The position numbers were made by a program, and so were the translations under genes. DNA of 37,419 bases, from positions 1 to 37,419 of IMG/VR virus record IMGVR_UViG_3300030090_003419; one strand, written 5' to 3'. This DNA comes from a virus. The notes under the pieces were generated by a model. The model searched no databases and was not told the origin of the DNA. It saw only the letters and a list, made by a program, of their open reading frames with translations. Positions 20,275 through 28,604 of this stretch are shown one piece after another (within the stretch, counting starts at the first letter, position 1; each line of letters begins with the position of its first letter).

Positions 20275-21091
20275 AGAAACGACGACCGCTGAAGTCGATA
20301 CCCCCGAAGCAGGGGCCGAGGAAAGCGAAACTCAGAGTTTGTTAAGTGCAGAACCCGTTGAGCAAACAGAGGCTAAAAAAGAGGAACCTGTTCCACATTT
20401 GGCACAAGAGACAGACGATCTCATTGAGGCAAAAGAAACCGCACCGGCAGAACGCCCGGAACACATACCAGAGCGGTTTTGGAAAGACGATGCGATAGAT
20501 GCCGAGGGTGCGGTTAAGGCATACACCGAATTACGCAAGAAGATGGATTCTGGAAAGCATAAGGCACCTAAGGATGGCAAATACGACATGGAGTCAGCGA
20601 AAGGTCTTGATGTCGAGGGTGAAGATTTTGCAGAGTTTTTAGATTTGGCAAAAGACGAAGGCATGTCACAAGGCATGTTTGATCGCCTTACAAAGTTTTG
20701 GCTTGATATGACAAGTGAACAAAACCAGCAAATCCAATACCACCGCGATGAGGAAATGAAAAAGCTAGGGCGCAACGCTGACAAAGTTATTGAGTCGATG
20801 GATGCCTGGCTAACGCGGCTGAATAGCGCTAAAGTTCTTAACAATGACGAGCTTTCGGCTTTGGCTAATGCGTCAACAAATGCGGCGTTTATTTCTGGCC
20901 TAAATAAAATTCGGCGTTCATATAATGAGCCAGATATCCCAAGTGTTGGCGTGATGGAGCCGGACAATATTGGTATGGATGATATTGAGCAAATGATGAA
21001 CGACAGCCGGTATGGAAAGGATATGGCTTACACCCGCCAGGTTGAGCGCAAAGTTTATGAATTGCACGGTGAGAAAGCTGGAACTGCCTAG
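20267..21091 (+). CDS. Capsid assembly scaffold protein
   Basis: 274 residues, AAGGA upstream of ATG 20267. The first 75 residues are acidic and low-complexity (EETTTAEVDTPEAGAEESE). The middle has PERFWKDDAIDAEGAVKAYTELRKKM, a motif shared by scaffolds of T7-like and related phages, followed by PKDGKYDMESAKGLDVEG and helical coiled regions. It would guide procapsid assembly and then leave or be degraded. Its position directly before the capsid gene and the acidic, helical composition support the call. Confidence 0.8.
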   Translation: MAEETTTAEVDTPEAGAEESETQSLLSAEPVEQTEAKKEEPVPHLAQETDDLIEAKETAPAERPEHIPERFWKDDAIDAEGAVKAYTELRKKMDSGKHKAPKDGKYDMESAKGLDVEGEDFAEFLDLAKDEGMSQGMFDRLTKFWLDMTSEQNQQIQYHRDEEMKKLGRNADKVIESMDAWLTRLNSAKVLNNDELSALANASTNAAFISGLNKIRRSYNEPDIPSVGVMEPDNIGMDDIEQMMNDSRYGKDMAYTRQVERKVYELHGEKAGTA

Positions 21092-21233
21092 CAACAAAAT
21101 TTTGAGGGCAGTGATTGTTTTTGTTGCTTAAAATTTACAAGTCGATACCCGCATTTTGCGACCGACGCGCTTGCGGCCCATTTGGATACCCGCGTCAAAA
21201 TTTATTTTTAATTTAACAAAGTGAGGAAAGCAG
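21090..21233 (+). promoter_or_regulatory. Structured leader upstream of the capsid gene
   Basis: This 142-bp gap holds no gene but two strong inverted repeats. AGCAACAAAA (21090-21099) pairs with TTTTGTTGCT (21119-21128): ten pairs and a 19-base loop. GACGCG (21164-21169) pairs with CGCGTC (21191-21196), with a possible outer ATTTTG/CAAAAT extension across a bulge. GATACCCGC is also repeated directly at 21144 and 21185. The ribosome site GAGGAAAG follows before ATG 21234. Likely roles are transcript stabilisation, a processing site or attenuation for strong capsid expression. A promoter was not identified with confidence. Confidence 0.6.
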
Positions 21234-22094
21234 ATGGCTACTATTAGTCCCGCCTTTGTGACTCTCTTTGATGCGGAAGTTAAGCAAGCATATCAGGCTT
21301 CAAGGTCGCTTGCTGGATTGACGCGGGAAAAGAGCGCAGAAGGCTCATCTACCGTCAAATTTCCGAAACTTGCTAAAGGCGTAGCATCCGTAAGGACGCC
21401 ACAATCCGATGTCGTGCCGATGTCGATAGCCTATAGCCAAGTAACGGCGACAATGACCGATTATATTGCCGCAGAATACAGCGATATTTTCGATCAGTCT
21501 CATGTCAACTTTAACGACCGTCAGGAACTTGTGTCGGCTGTGGGTAATGCCATTGGTCGTCGCATGGATCAGGTCACAATAGATGCCCTAGATGCCGCAA
21601 CCGCGGTGGCCGTAGCAAACACGGTCGCAGAGGATGGCACTTCGGGATCAGCAAGTGATCTAAATACTGGCAAGATCAGAGCCGCGAAAAAAGCTCTGGA
21701 TGCGAACAATGTTCCACCAGACAATCGGTGCCTTTTGATCCACGCCAATAACCTGTCGTCATTGCTGGCTCAAACAAGTGCTACTTCTAGCGACTTTAAC
21801 ACAATTAGAACTCTCGTTGACGGGTCGATTAACACCTGGCTCGGCTTCCGTGTGGTTGTAATTGGGGATCGTGATGAAGGCGGCCTTACTAAGGATGGTT
21901 CAAACGACCGTTCGACGTATGCCTTCCATCGTGACTCAATGGGTCTGGGAATTAGCATGAACCAGAAAACTAATGTCGATTGGGTGCCAGAAAAAACTTC
22001 ATGGCTTGTCGCCTCCATGTTTGGGGCCGGGGCAATCGCTATCGAAGATGGTTCTTCCGGCGGGATTGTCAAAATAACCTGTAGGGAGTCTTAA
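21234..22094 (+). CDS. Major capsid protein
   Basis: 286 residues. The start is ATISPAFVTLFDAEVKQAYQ. The middle has TVKFPKLAKGVASVRTPQSD, YIAAEYSDIFDQSHVNFND and IGRRMDQVTIDALDA. The C-terminal part (DNRCLLIHANNLSSLLAQT, then WLGFRVVVIGDRDEGGL, SMGLGISMNQKTNVDWVPEK and WLVASMFGAGAIAIEDGS) has the strand-rich order of HK97-fold capsids in BPP-1-like and marine podoviruses. It lies directly after the scaffold with its own structured leader, and is followed by a small decoration-like protein and a hairpin. No protease is visible, so maturation by cleavage is unlikely. Confidence 0.88.
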   Translation: MATISPAFVTLFDAEVKQAYQASRSLAGLTREKSAEGSSTVKFPKLAKGVASVRTPQSDVVPMSIAYSQVTATMTDYIAAEYSDIFDQSHVNFNDRQELVSAVGNAIGRRMDQVTIDALDAATAVAVANTVAEDGTSGSASDLNTGKIRAAKKALDANNVPPDNRCLLIHANNLSSLLAQTSATSSDFNTIRTLVDGSINTWLGFRVVVIGDRDEGGLTKDGSNDRSTYAFHRDSMGLGISMNQKTNVDWVPEKTSWLVASMFGAGAIAIEDGSSGGIVKITCRES

Positions 22095-22096
22095 TC

Positions 22097-22378
22097 ATGG
22101 CATTTGCTAGATCAGGCTGGAACGCCATTGGTGGTCAAAGTCGTAAAGGCTTCGGCCCCCAAATCTGGAGCTACACTACTACGGACGCAAAAACCGTTGT
22201 GGATGGCGAAGGGTATTTTAATTCAGTCTCGGATGATGTGACTGTTGGTGATCTCATCTACTCGTATGCCTCAACAGGTGGCACTGCTACGGCGACACTT
22301 CATGTCGTTTTGAGCAATGCTTCTGGGGTTGTCGATTGTTCAGATGGAACCGCCATAGCTGTATCGGATTCCGACTGA
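22097..22378 (+). CDS. Capsid decoration-like small protein
   Basis: 93 residues, three bases after the capsid stop. FARSGWNAIGGQSRKGFGPQIWSY, DGEGYFNSVSDDVTVGDLIYSY and TATLHVVLSNASGVVDCSDG form a beta-rich, Gly- and Ser-rich protein. I recall similar short proteins directly after capsid genes in marine phages, with an N-terminal GG-x-S-x-x-G-x-x-PQ-x-W motif, usually left as hypothetical. A capsid cement or head-fibre role is inferred from position and size. It is followed by a terminator-like hairpin. Confidence 0.6.
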   Translation: MAFARSGWNAIGGQSRKGFGPQIWSYTTTDAKTVVDGEGYFNSVSDDVTVGDLIYSYASTGGTATATLHVVLSNASGVVDCSDGTAIAVSDSD

Positions 22379-22392
22379 CGACTAATATGGGT

Positions 22393-22424
22393 GCAGGGGG
22401 TTTCGGCTCCCTGCTATCCCTTTT
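22393..22424 (+). terminator. Terminator-like hairpin after the capsid gene pair
   Basis: GCAGGG (22393-22398) and CCCTGC (22409-22414) form a six-pair stem with a ten-base loop, followed by TATCCCTTTT. It lies 15 bases after the decoration-like gene stop and before the tail genes, a common place for a partial terminator that gives more capsid than tail message. The U tract is short and interrupted. Confidence 0.55.
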
Positions 22425-22434
22425 GTGAGGTTTT

Positions 22435-23058
22435 ATGGCTACTGGTGATACCAAGTTAAGCATCTGTTCGGACGCCCTTATCATGCTTGGTTCGTCGCCA
22501 CTATCAAGTTTTTCTGAGGGAACAGATGCGGCGCAAATTACCGACCGCGTTTATGACGATCTCAGAGATACAATTTTATTAAGTTACCCGTGGTCGTTTT
22601 CAATCAAAAAGTCACAACTAGCGCGGAGCGTCGATACTCCGACGAACGAATATGATTATCAGTATCCTTTACCAAGTGACGCAATTAGCTCTGGAGTGCG
22701 AGCATTTTTTACTGGCTCTGGGTCTGGGGTAAAGCCTGTCACAACCGGGTGGGAAATATACGGCTCAAACATTTTTACAAATTACACGACTGTCTATGTC
22801 GATTATCAGTTTCGTCCTTCCGAAGATGTGATGCCAACATATTTTATTCAGCTTCTAAAATATTATATGTCGTGGCATATCGCGGAAGCAGTTACCGATC
22901 AGATTTCAAAGGCTCAATATTTTCAATCTTTGGCTGTCGGGATGCCGTCTGAAAACATGCGCGGTGGCATGATGCGCCAAGCAATGCAGATTGATGGTGG
23001 TGGCGAGCCAGTCCAAGCGTTTCAGGATTTTCCACTTATTACTGCTAGGGCAAGTTAA
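22435..23058 (+). CDS. Tail tubular protein A-like adaptor
   Basis: 207 residues, GTGAGG before ATG 22435. The pattern LSICSDALIMLGSSPLSSFSEG, AAQITDRVYDDLRDTILLSYPWSF and LPSDAISSGVRAFF matches T7 gp11-type adaptor proteins, which form a ring below the portal; a YPWSF motif and an ICNDAL-like start are hallmarks. The length is typical. It overlaps the tail tube B gene by one base (TAATG), and the two genes are usually paired as here. Confidence 0.85.
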   Translation: MATGDTKLSICSDALIMLGSSPLSSFSEGTDAAQITDRVYDDLRDTILLSYPWSFSIKKSQLARSVDTPTNEYDYQYPLPSDAISSGVRAFFTGSGSGVKPVTTGWEIYGSNIFTNYTTVYVDYQFRPSEDVMPTYFIQLLKYYMSWHIAEAVTDQISKAQYFQSLAVGMPSENMRGGMMRQAMQIDGGGEPVQAFQDFPLITARAS

Positions 23059-25631
23059 TGCCGCGCCTTGTGCGAATACAGACAGACTTTGCGTCGGGCG
23101 AAGTTGATCCGTTATTGCGTTCGCGTATTGATCTCAAACAATATTATTCAGCACTCCAAACAGCCAGCAATGTTTTTATTTTGCCGCAGGGCGGAGCAAA
23201 GAGGCGTGACGGTTTAAAGTTTGTTGCCGAGTTACCAAGTGCGGCGGCACCCCAAAATGGCGTTAGGCTAATCCCTTTTGAGTTCAACACCACGGATTCC
23301 TATATGTTTTGCGTAGTTAATCAGCGTATTTATATTTTTCGTGCGGGTGCATTGGTTACTAACATAAATGGAAGCGGAAATGATTATTTAGCGGTAAGTG
23401 CTATCACAAGCTCAATGCTTTCAACTTTGCGCCATGCTCAAAGCGCAGACACCATGATTTTAGTGCATGAGGATTTAACGCCTCTAAAGATTGTGCGGGG
23501 TGCAAGTCATAGCACCTGGACGGTTTCAACCATCAGCTTTACGAACGCGCCGAAACATGCCTTCACTTTAACTACTACAAATCCAAGTAGTAACATTGAT
23601 CCAGATAAATCTACGGGCAATATTAAAGTTACAGCTTCAGCGGCAACGTGGCACAGCGGTCGATCCGCAACGGCACAGGCGGGCGCCTCTACAACCATTA
23701 CGCTGGACAGTTCTGCGAGTGCAACAAATGACATTTTTAACGGAGCGACTATCCGCATAACCAGCGGAACAGGCTCCGGGCAAGAAAGAATTATTTCAGA
23801 TTATGTGGGTAGCACTAAGGTAGCAACAGTTTCAGTTGCATGGTCTACTAATCCAGCGAGCGATAGCGTGTTTTCGATTGATAGCCAAGTTGGACAATAC
23901 ATCAATCATACCGCCAGCTTTGGTCGCTTACGGATAACAGAAATTGTTAGTGACACAATTTGCAAAGCCTTTGCAGAGGTCGCTTTATTTGATGATGAGT
24001 CAATTAGCACGGGCGATTGGGAATTAGAAAGTGGGTATGAGGACGCTTGGTCTACAGATCGCGGCTATCCAAAGTCCATTACGTTTCACGAAGGGCGACT
24101 TTTCTTTGCAGGTTCCAAAAGTTTGCCGACAACTTTTTGGGGAAGCGTCGTCAATTCGTTTTTTGATTTTGACAAGGGCGAGGCAACAGATGACCGAAGC
24201 CTAGAGGCGACTATAACTACAGAATCTTTAAATGCGATTGTCGATATTTTCAGCGGTCGTGATCTGCAAATATTTACAACTGGCGGGGAGTTTTACGTCC
24301 CTCAATCAACAGATGATCCAATTACACCGAGTAGCCTCGTTGTTCGGATGGCGACACGCAACGGTGCAAAAGAAGGCATCCCGGTTGTCGGTTTAGATTC
24401 CGGCACAATGTTTATTCAACGCCAGGGCAAGCAGTTAAACGAATTACTCTTTACAGATGTTGAGTTGACCTACACGACTTCTAATGTGTCCCTCCTCAGT
24501 GGTCATTTGCTCAAATCACCTACTGATATGGCTATACGTCGCGCCACTTCTACAGAGGAGGCGGATCGGCTATTTATTGTCAACAGCACTGACGGTTCTA
24601 TGTGTTGCTATTCACTGCTTCGCGCTCAACAAGTCGTGGCGCCGTCTAGCGTAACAACAGAGGGTTTAGAGGCTAACGATCAATTCAAAGCGGTCGCGGT
24701 GGATGTGGATACAATCTACACGGTCGTAAAGCGCTCTCTGCCAACGCAAGCTACAGCTACAATTACAGTGACAGATGCAAGTAATATAGCCGCTGGATCG
24801 ACGATAGAAATTAAAGAGAATGACGGCACGGCCACCACAATGACTGCGACAACCGATGACCCGGCTGGCGCGTTGTTTTTCTCCGTTGGGGGAAGCCGCA
24901 CACAAAATGATATTGCGGATAACATAGCTGTCGGCAGTGGCGGAAGTTTAGGTATCAATGCCTTGAGTGGTTTTAGCGCACCAAATCCAGCGGCAAATGT
25001 AGTTACTGTCACGCGGGCAACGGCTGGAAGTAAAAATGCAACAGTTACAAGCTCTGATGGCACACGTTTGGCGGTCACTAATTTTACAGGTGGAAGCACA
25101 GATAAATACTATGTTGAAATTTTTGATGCGTCTTTACATACAGACAGCTCTGTTTATAGCGCGTCGGCAAGTTCAACCGGCACAGCGGCACATCTCCCAT
25201 TGGAAACGTTGGACGTTATTGTTGATGGAAATGTGCAAAGCTCAAAAACATCAAACGGTAGCGGTGTGGTTACGTTTGATCGTGCATCGACCAGTAATTA
25301 TGAAATTGGATTGCCGTTCTCCATCGAATTAAAAACAATGCCTTTAGAGCCACGACTACAAAGCGGGTCGATCAAAGGGTTTAAGAAACGTGTCCTCAAA
25401 GTAAACGCTGAAGTTTATCAGAGCCAGGCTATGTCTATTAACGGACAACTAGTCGCGTTCCGCTCTTTTGGCGAAGATGTTTTAGATATTTCGGTTCCCA
25501 AATTTACAGGCGTCAAAACCGTTGGGCCATTGTTAGGGTTTGTCGATGAGGGAACAATCACAGTTACACAAACCGCGCCGCTAGATTTAAATTTGTTGGC
25601 GCTCGACTATCAACTTTCGGTGGGCCAGTAA
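23058..25631 (+). CDS. Tail tubular protein B-like nozzle, with an inserted domain
   Basis: 857 residues. The opening LVRIQTDFASGEVDPLLRSR, then DLKQYYSALQTASNVFILPQGGAKRRDG is the hallmark start of podovirus tail-tube B/stabilisation proteins, and the C-terminal part (IKGFKKRVLKVNAEVYQSQ) agrees. The hub probably forms the tail nozzle below the adaptor. Residues about 561-682 (24739-25104) are Thr/Ala/Gly-rich and end VTNFTGGSTD. They interrupt the normal VVKR...YYVEIFD link and look like an inserted beta domain. A second Ser/Thr/Ala-rich stretch lies at about 195-275. The insertions could be decorative or host-binding. Confidence 0.85.
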   Translation: MPRLVRIQTDFASGEVDPLLRSRIDLKQYYSALQTASNVFILPQGGAKRRDGLKFVAELPSAAAPQNGVRLIPFEFNTTDSYMFCVVNQRIYIFRAGALVTNINGSGNDYLAVSAITSSMLSTLRHAQSADTMILVHEDLTPLKIVRGASHSTWTVSTISFTNAPKHAFTLTTTNPSSNIDPDKSTGNIKVTASAATWHSGRSATAQAGASTTITLDSSASATNDIFNGATIRITSGTGSGQERIISDYVGSTKVATVSVAWSTNPASDSVFSIDSQVGQYINHTASFGRLRITEIVSDTICKAFAEVALFDDESISTGDWELESGYEDAWSTDRGYPKSITFHEGRLFFAGSKSLPTTFWGSVVNSFFDFDKGEATDDRSLEATITTESLNAIVDIFSGRDLQIFTTGGEFYVPQSTDDPITPSSLVVRMATRNGAKEGIPVVGLDSGTMFIQRQGKQLNELLFTDVELTYTTSNVSLLSGHLLKSPTDMAIRRATSTEEADRLFIVNSTDGSMCCYSLLRAQQVVAPSSVTTEGLEANDQFKAVAVDVDTIYTVVKRSLPTQATATITVTDASNIAAGSTIEIKENDGTATTMTATTDDPAGALFFSVGGSRTQNDIADNIAVGSGGSLGINALSGFSAPNPAANVVTVTRATAGSKNATVTSSDGTRLAVTNFTGGSTDKYYVEIFDASLHTDSSVYSASASSTGTAAHLPLETLDVIVDGNVQSSKTSNGSGVVTFDRASTSNYEIGLPFSIELKTMPLEPRLQSGSIKGFKKRVLKVNAEVYQSQAMSINGQLVAFRSFGEDVLDISVPKFTGVKTVGPLLGFVDEGTITVTQTAPLDLNLLALDYQLSVGQ

Positions 25632-25632
25632 T

Positions 25633-26253
25633 ATGACAATGACCGCTTTTATGGTGGCTGGTGCGGCGTTAAGTGCCGTTAGCCAAATCAAACAGGGCCA
25701 AGCGCAAAAGGCAATGTTTAACGCACAAGCGCAACAGACGCGGATACAGGGGCGCTCGCAAGCCCTTCAAGCGCGGCAACAGGCATTACAACACAAAGAA
25801 GATGCGTTAGCGGTAATGGAAAAGGTGCGCCGTAATCTTGCCACAATCAATGCACGGGGAGCGGCGGGTTCTCTTGATCCGTTTTCTGGAAGCACTGGTA
25901 ATTTGATGACTGTGAATTTAGCAAATGCGGCGGATGACTATTATGCGGCGATGGATAACGCACAAATTTCCTACGAAAACGAAAAGATTTTACGCGGTTC
26001 GGCAAATTACCAGGCACAGATTTATAAGGCGGCGGGTAAACAAGCTATGCAACAGGCTATGATGGGTGCTTTAACGTCAACGGCTATGGCTGGTTATCAA
26101 GGGTATAAAGGTGGAATGTTTGGAACGCCAAGCCCTGCACCGGCATCAAGCGTGAGTCCCTACACTGGCCCCACCGGAACTTACGGCATGAATTTTTCAC
26201 AGTCATTTGGTGCAATGTATCCAGCTTATCCTAGATACACGGTTGGAACATAA
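25633..26253 (+). CDS. Internal virion (ejection) protein, gp14-like
   Basis: 206 residues. The N-terminus has a membrane-like start (MTMTAFMVAGAALSAVSQIKQG) followed by long amphipathic helices rich in Ala and Gln (QKAMFNAQAQQTRIQGRSQALQ). These are typical of T7 gp14-type ejection proteins that form the outer-membrane part of the injection channel. The C-terminus is Pro/Gly/Ala-rich and less ordered. It lies between the tail tube B and the two large internal proteins, the standard order. Confidence 0.75.
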   Translation: MTMTAFMVAGAALSAVSQIKQGQAQKAMFNAQAQQTRIQGRSQALQARQQALQHKEDALAVMEKVRRNLATINARGAAGSLDPFSGSTGNLMTVNLANAADDYYAAMDNAQISYENEKILRGSANYQAQIYKAAGKQAMQQAMMGALTSTAMAGYQGYKGGMFGTPSPAPASSVSPYTGPTGTYGMNFSQSFGAMYPAYPRYTVGT

Positions 26254-28604
26254 TGGCTGATAGATACCCCACATATCAAAGGCGAGGACGACTAAGCGCT
26301 CAGATTGTTACTCCGCCAAATGTCGATCAAGCGGCGTTACGCGAACAGGCGCGGGGCTATGGTAATGTAGCACAGGCGGCTAATCGTGTTGTCGATTTTG
26401 CTTTAAAAGAAGGAAGTCGCCAAGCGGCAATAAAAGGCACCTCGGCGGGTGCGGCTGATCCCGAAGGCACATTGCAGACATACAAAGATGATGCACCTTT
26501 CACCTCGTATGAGATAGCGGCCTACAATGCGGCGGTCAAAGCAAGCTCTGCGCAAATACAATCGGACGCACGGCTTAAAATCAACAACGCTCTGATTAAA
26601 GCAACGCACAACAGAACCGATCCAACGGTTTTTAGGGGTGAAATAGATGCGATTGCACAAGGTTCAGCGGAAGCGATTGCACTACTTGATCCAGAAACCG
26701 CGGCGGCAACACAGCTAAACATAAGCGGTTTTGCGGATACTGCGTTTTTAAAACTTAGTGAAAGCGATTTGCAACGCGAGCAAGCAGAGTTGAAGGCCAA
26801 GTGGGTGCCATCGTTTGACACTTACCGGGATCAGATTGAACAAATTTCACGGGATCAGGGCGATATCTCGGAGGTGCTAAAGGCGGCGAGGGAAAATGCG
26901 TTAGGGCTTGGTGTATCTCCCGCAACTTTAGAAAAGGACATACTTGCACTTCAAAGCGTTGGGCGTATTGCCAGGGTCAACGGAGCATTTGAAGCGTCAG
27001 AAGATAAAGAGGCGTTTCTTTCCGAATTTAACAAAAATGTCAAAGACGGCGATAAGCTGGCAAAGGGCTTAAATGAGAAAGAAATAAAATCACTTCGCTC
27101 GGGAATGAGTGCCGTTATTAACGGGGAAAAAGCTGAATACAAGCGTCGGGTATCGGCGGCGTCGAGTGATATCACAGAGCAGGGAAAGATACTTGCCAAC
27201 GGCGATGATGTAAGTCCTAAAGCTCTGGGCGACATTAAAACGGCAGTTGAGGAGCTAGGCGACCCAGATTTATCTAAAGAATTTGCGCTCCTGGACGCTA
27301 AGGCGGATGTTGCGAGAACCATGGATGAACAATCTTTGTCTGTTCAGCTTGCAACAGTCAGAGCATTACGCGCTGGTGCGGGCGAAGATATTACTTTCGA
27401 GGAATCCGAGTTAATAGAATTTGCTGAAAAAAGATTTGAAAGCAACCAGACAAAGTTTACGACAGACTTAGTGGGTAATGGATTACTTGACGGTGAAGAT
27501 TTAGGGCCAGTTTTAGTTACCCCGATGGACGCGGGCGACTATGTGGAGGGCGGAAACTTAGATCAGCGAATAGCGGCGGTTCAGCGTTACGCCACACAAA
27601 AAGGGGTTACAAACACCCAAATTTTAAGTAACAACGAGGTTAGGCAATGGACAAACATAATGACCTCTGGCGACACACTACCAGCCGACAAATTAGCAGT
27701 TATTCAAGGAGTTATTCAAAGCGCACAGCGTAATGGAATGAATGTTAATGACGTTTGGGGCGCGATGGTTGAGGGCGATAAAGATGCGCCCATATGGATT
27801 GATGTGGGGCGAAATTTAAGCTCTACCGGCAACGCCATTTTTGCTTTTGATGTGTTGGAGGGCCTAGCGGCAAAACAAGGCGGTGTTAAACTAAATGATT
27901 TTGTGAGCGTTGAAGGGTTACAGGCAGACAGGGCAAAAATTCACAAAGAGCTTATTGATACCGGCGTTCAACCGGCCAATATGGGATCGTTGATGAATCA
28001 GGCTGAATTAGCAACTTTGGCGCGGCTTGCTAAAGATGACAGCTTAAATTTTGGGGATACATATAAGCAAGCACTTGCCGAAGCAATGGGCCAGCATACG
28101 CATAAAACAGTTACGGGGAATGTTGAAACTTTTGGCGGCTCCTATGAAATGTTCTCGCTTGATGAAAACAACGTCATTCTTCCACCCGATATGTCGCATA
28201 CCAACGCTGGCGAATTGCGCCGTAATTTTACATCTCTTGATGCGAACAGTATTGCGCGTATCGGCTCTTTGAGTGGTTTAGATGGGCCGCCGCAAACGCT
28301 AAGGGGTCAACTAAGTGAAACAGATATAGAAAACATTATTTTTCAAGGGGTAGGTAAAGCGGGTAAGGTCATATTAAAAAGTCCAGCTGGCGACCATTTT
28401 ATTGATAAAAACGGTAATGATTACATTATTGATCTTAAAGATGCCTGGGAAATTACAAGTGAGTTTGTGCAGGGCAATGCCGCTATTAAGGAGGTGACAG
28501 GAGAGGGTAGAAAAACTCAGTCTAAGCAAGAGCGAAATACATTAGATAGGATTTCACCTGGGATAAGCACACGCTACACAAACCCACTTGGTGACGATTT
28601 ATGA
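26253..28604 (+). CDS. Large internal virion (ejection) protein, gp15-like
   Basis: 783 residues, overlapping the gp14-like stop (TAATG). The N-terminus (YPTYQRRGRLSAQIVTPPNV) is followed by a long helical, charged protein with segments like KDGDKLAKGLNEKEIKSLRS. The length, position and all-helical character resemble T7 gp15, which forms the periplasmic tube during DNA ejection. No enzymatic motif was seen. The protein overlaps the next gene by four bases. Confidence 0.7.
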   Translation: MADRYPTYQRRGRLSAQIVTPPNVDQAALREQARGYGNVAQAANRVVDFALKEGSRQAAIKGTSAGAADPEGTLQTYKDDAPFTSYEIAAYNAAVKASSAQIQSDARLKINNALIKATHNRTDPTVFRGEIDAIAQGSAEAIALLDPETAAATQLNISGFADTAFLKLSESDLQREQAELKAKWVPSFDTYRDQIEQISRDQGDISEVLKAARENALGLGVSPATLEKDILALQSVGRIARVNGAFEASEDKEAFLSEFNKNVKDGDKLAKGLNEKEIKSLRSGMSAVINGEKAEYKRRVSAASSDITEQGKILANGDDVSPKALGDIKTAVEELGDPDLSKEFALLDAKADVARTMDEQSLSVQLATVRALRAGAGEDITFEESELIEFAEKRFESNQTKFTTDLVGNGLLDGEDLGPVLVTPMDAGDYVEGGNLDQRIAAVQRYATQKGVTNTQILSNNEVRQWTNIMTSGDTLPADKLAVIQGVIQSAQRNGMNVNDVWGAMVEGDKDAPIWIDVGRNLSSTGNAIFAFDVLEGLAAKQGGVKLNDFVSVEGLQADRAKIHKELIDTGVQPANMGSLMNQAELATLARLAKDDSLNFGDTYKQALAEAMGQHTHKTVTGNVETFGGSYEMFSLDENNVILPPDMSHTNAGELRRNFTSLDANSIARIGSLSGLDGPPQTLRGQLSETDIENIIFQGVGKAGKVILKSPAGDHFIDKNGNDYIIDLKDAWEITSEFVQGNAAIKEVTGEGRKTQSKQERNTLDRISPGISTRYTNPLGDDL

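Noticed and set aside
20332-20967. 211-codon minus-strand frame under the scaffold gene
   Set aside because: It is antisense to a well-supported gene, lacks a ribosome site and has Ser-rich shadow composition.
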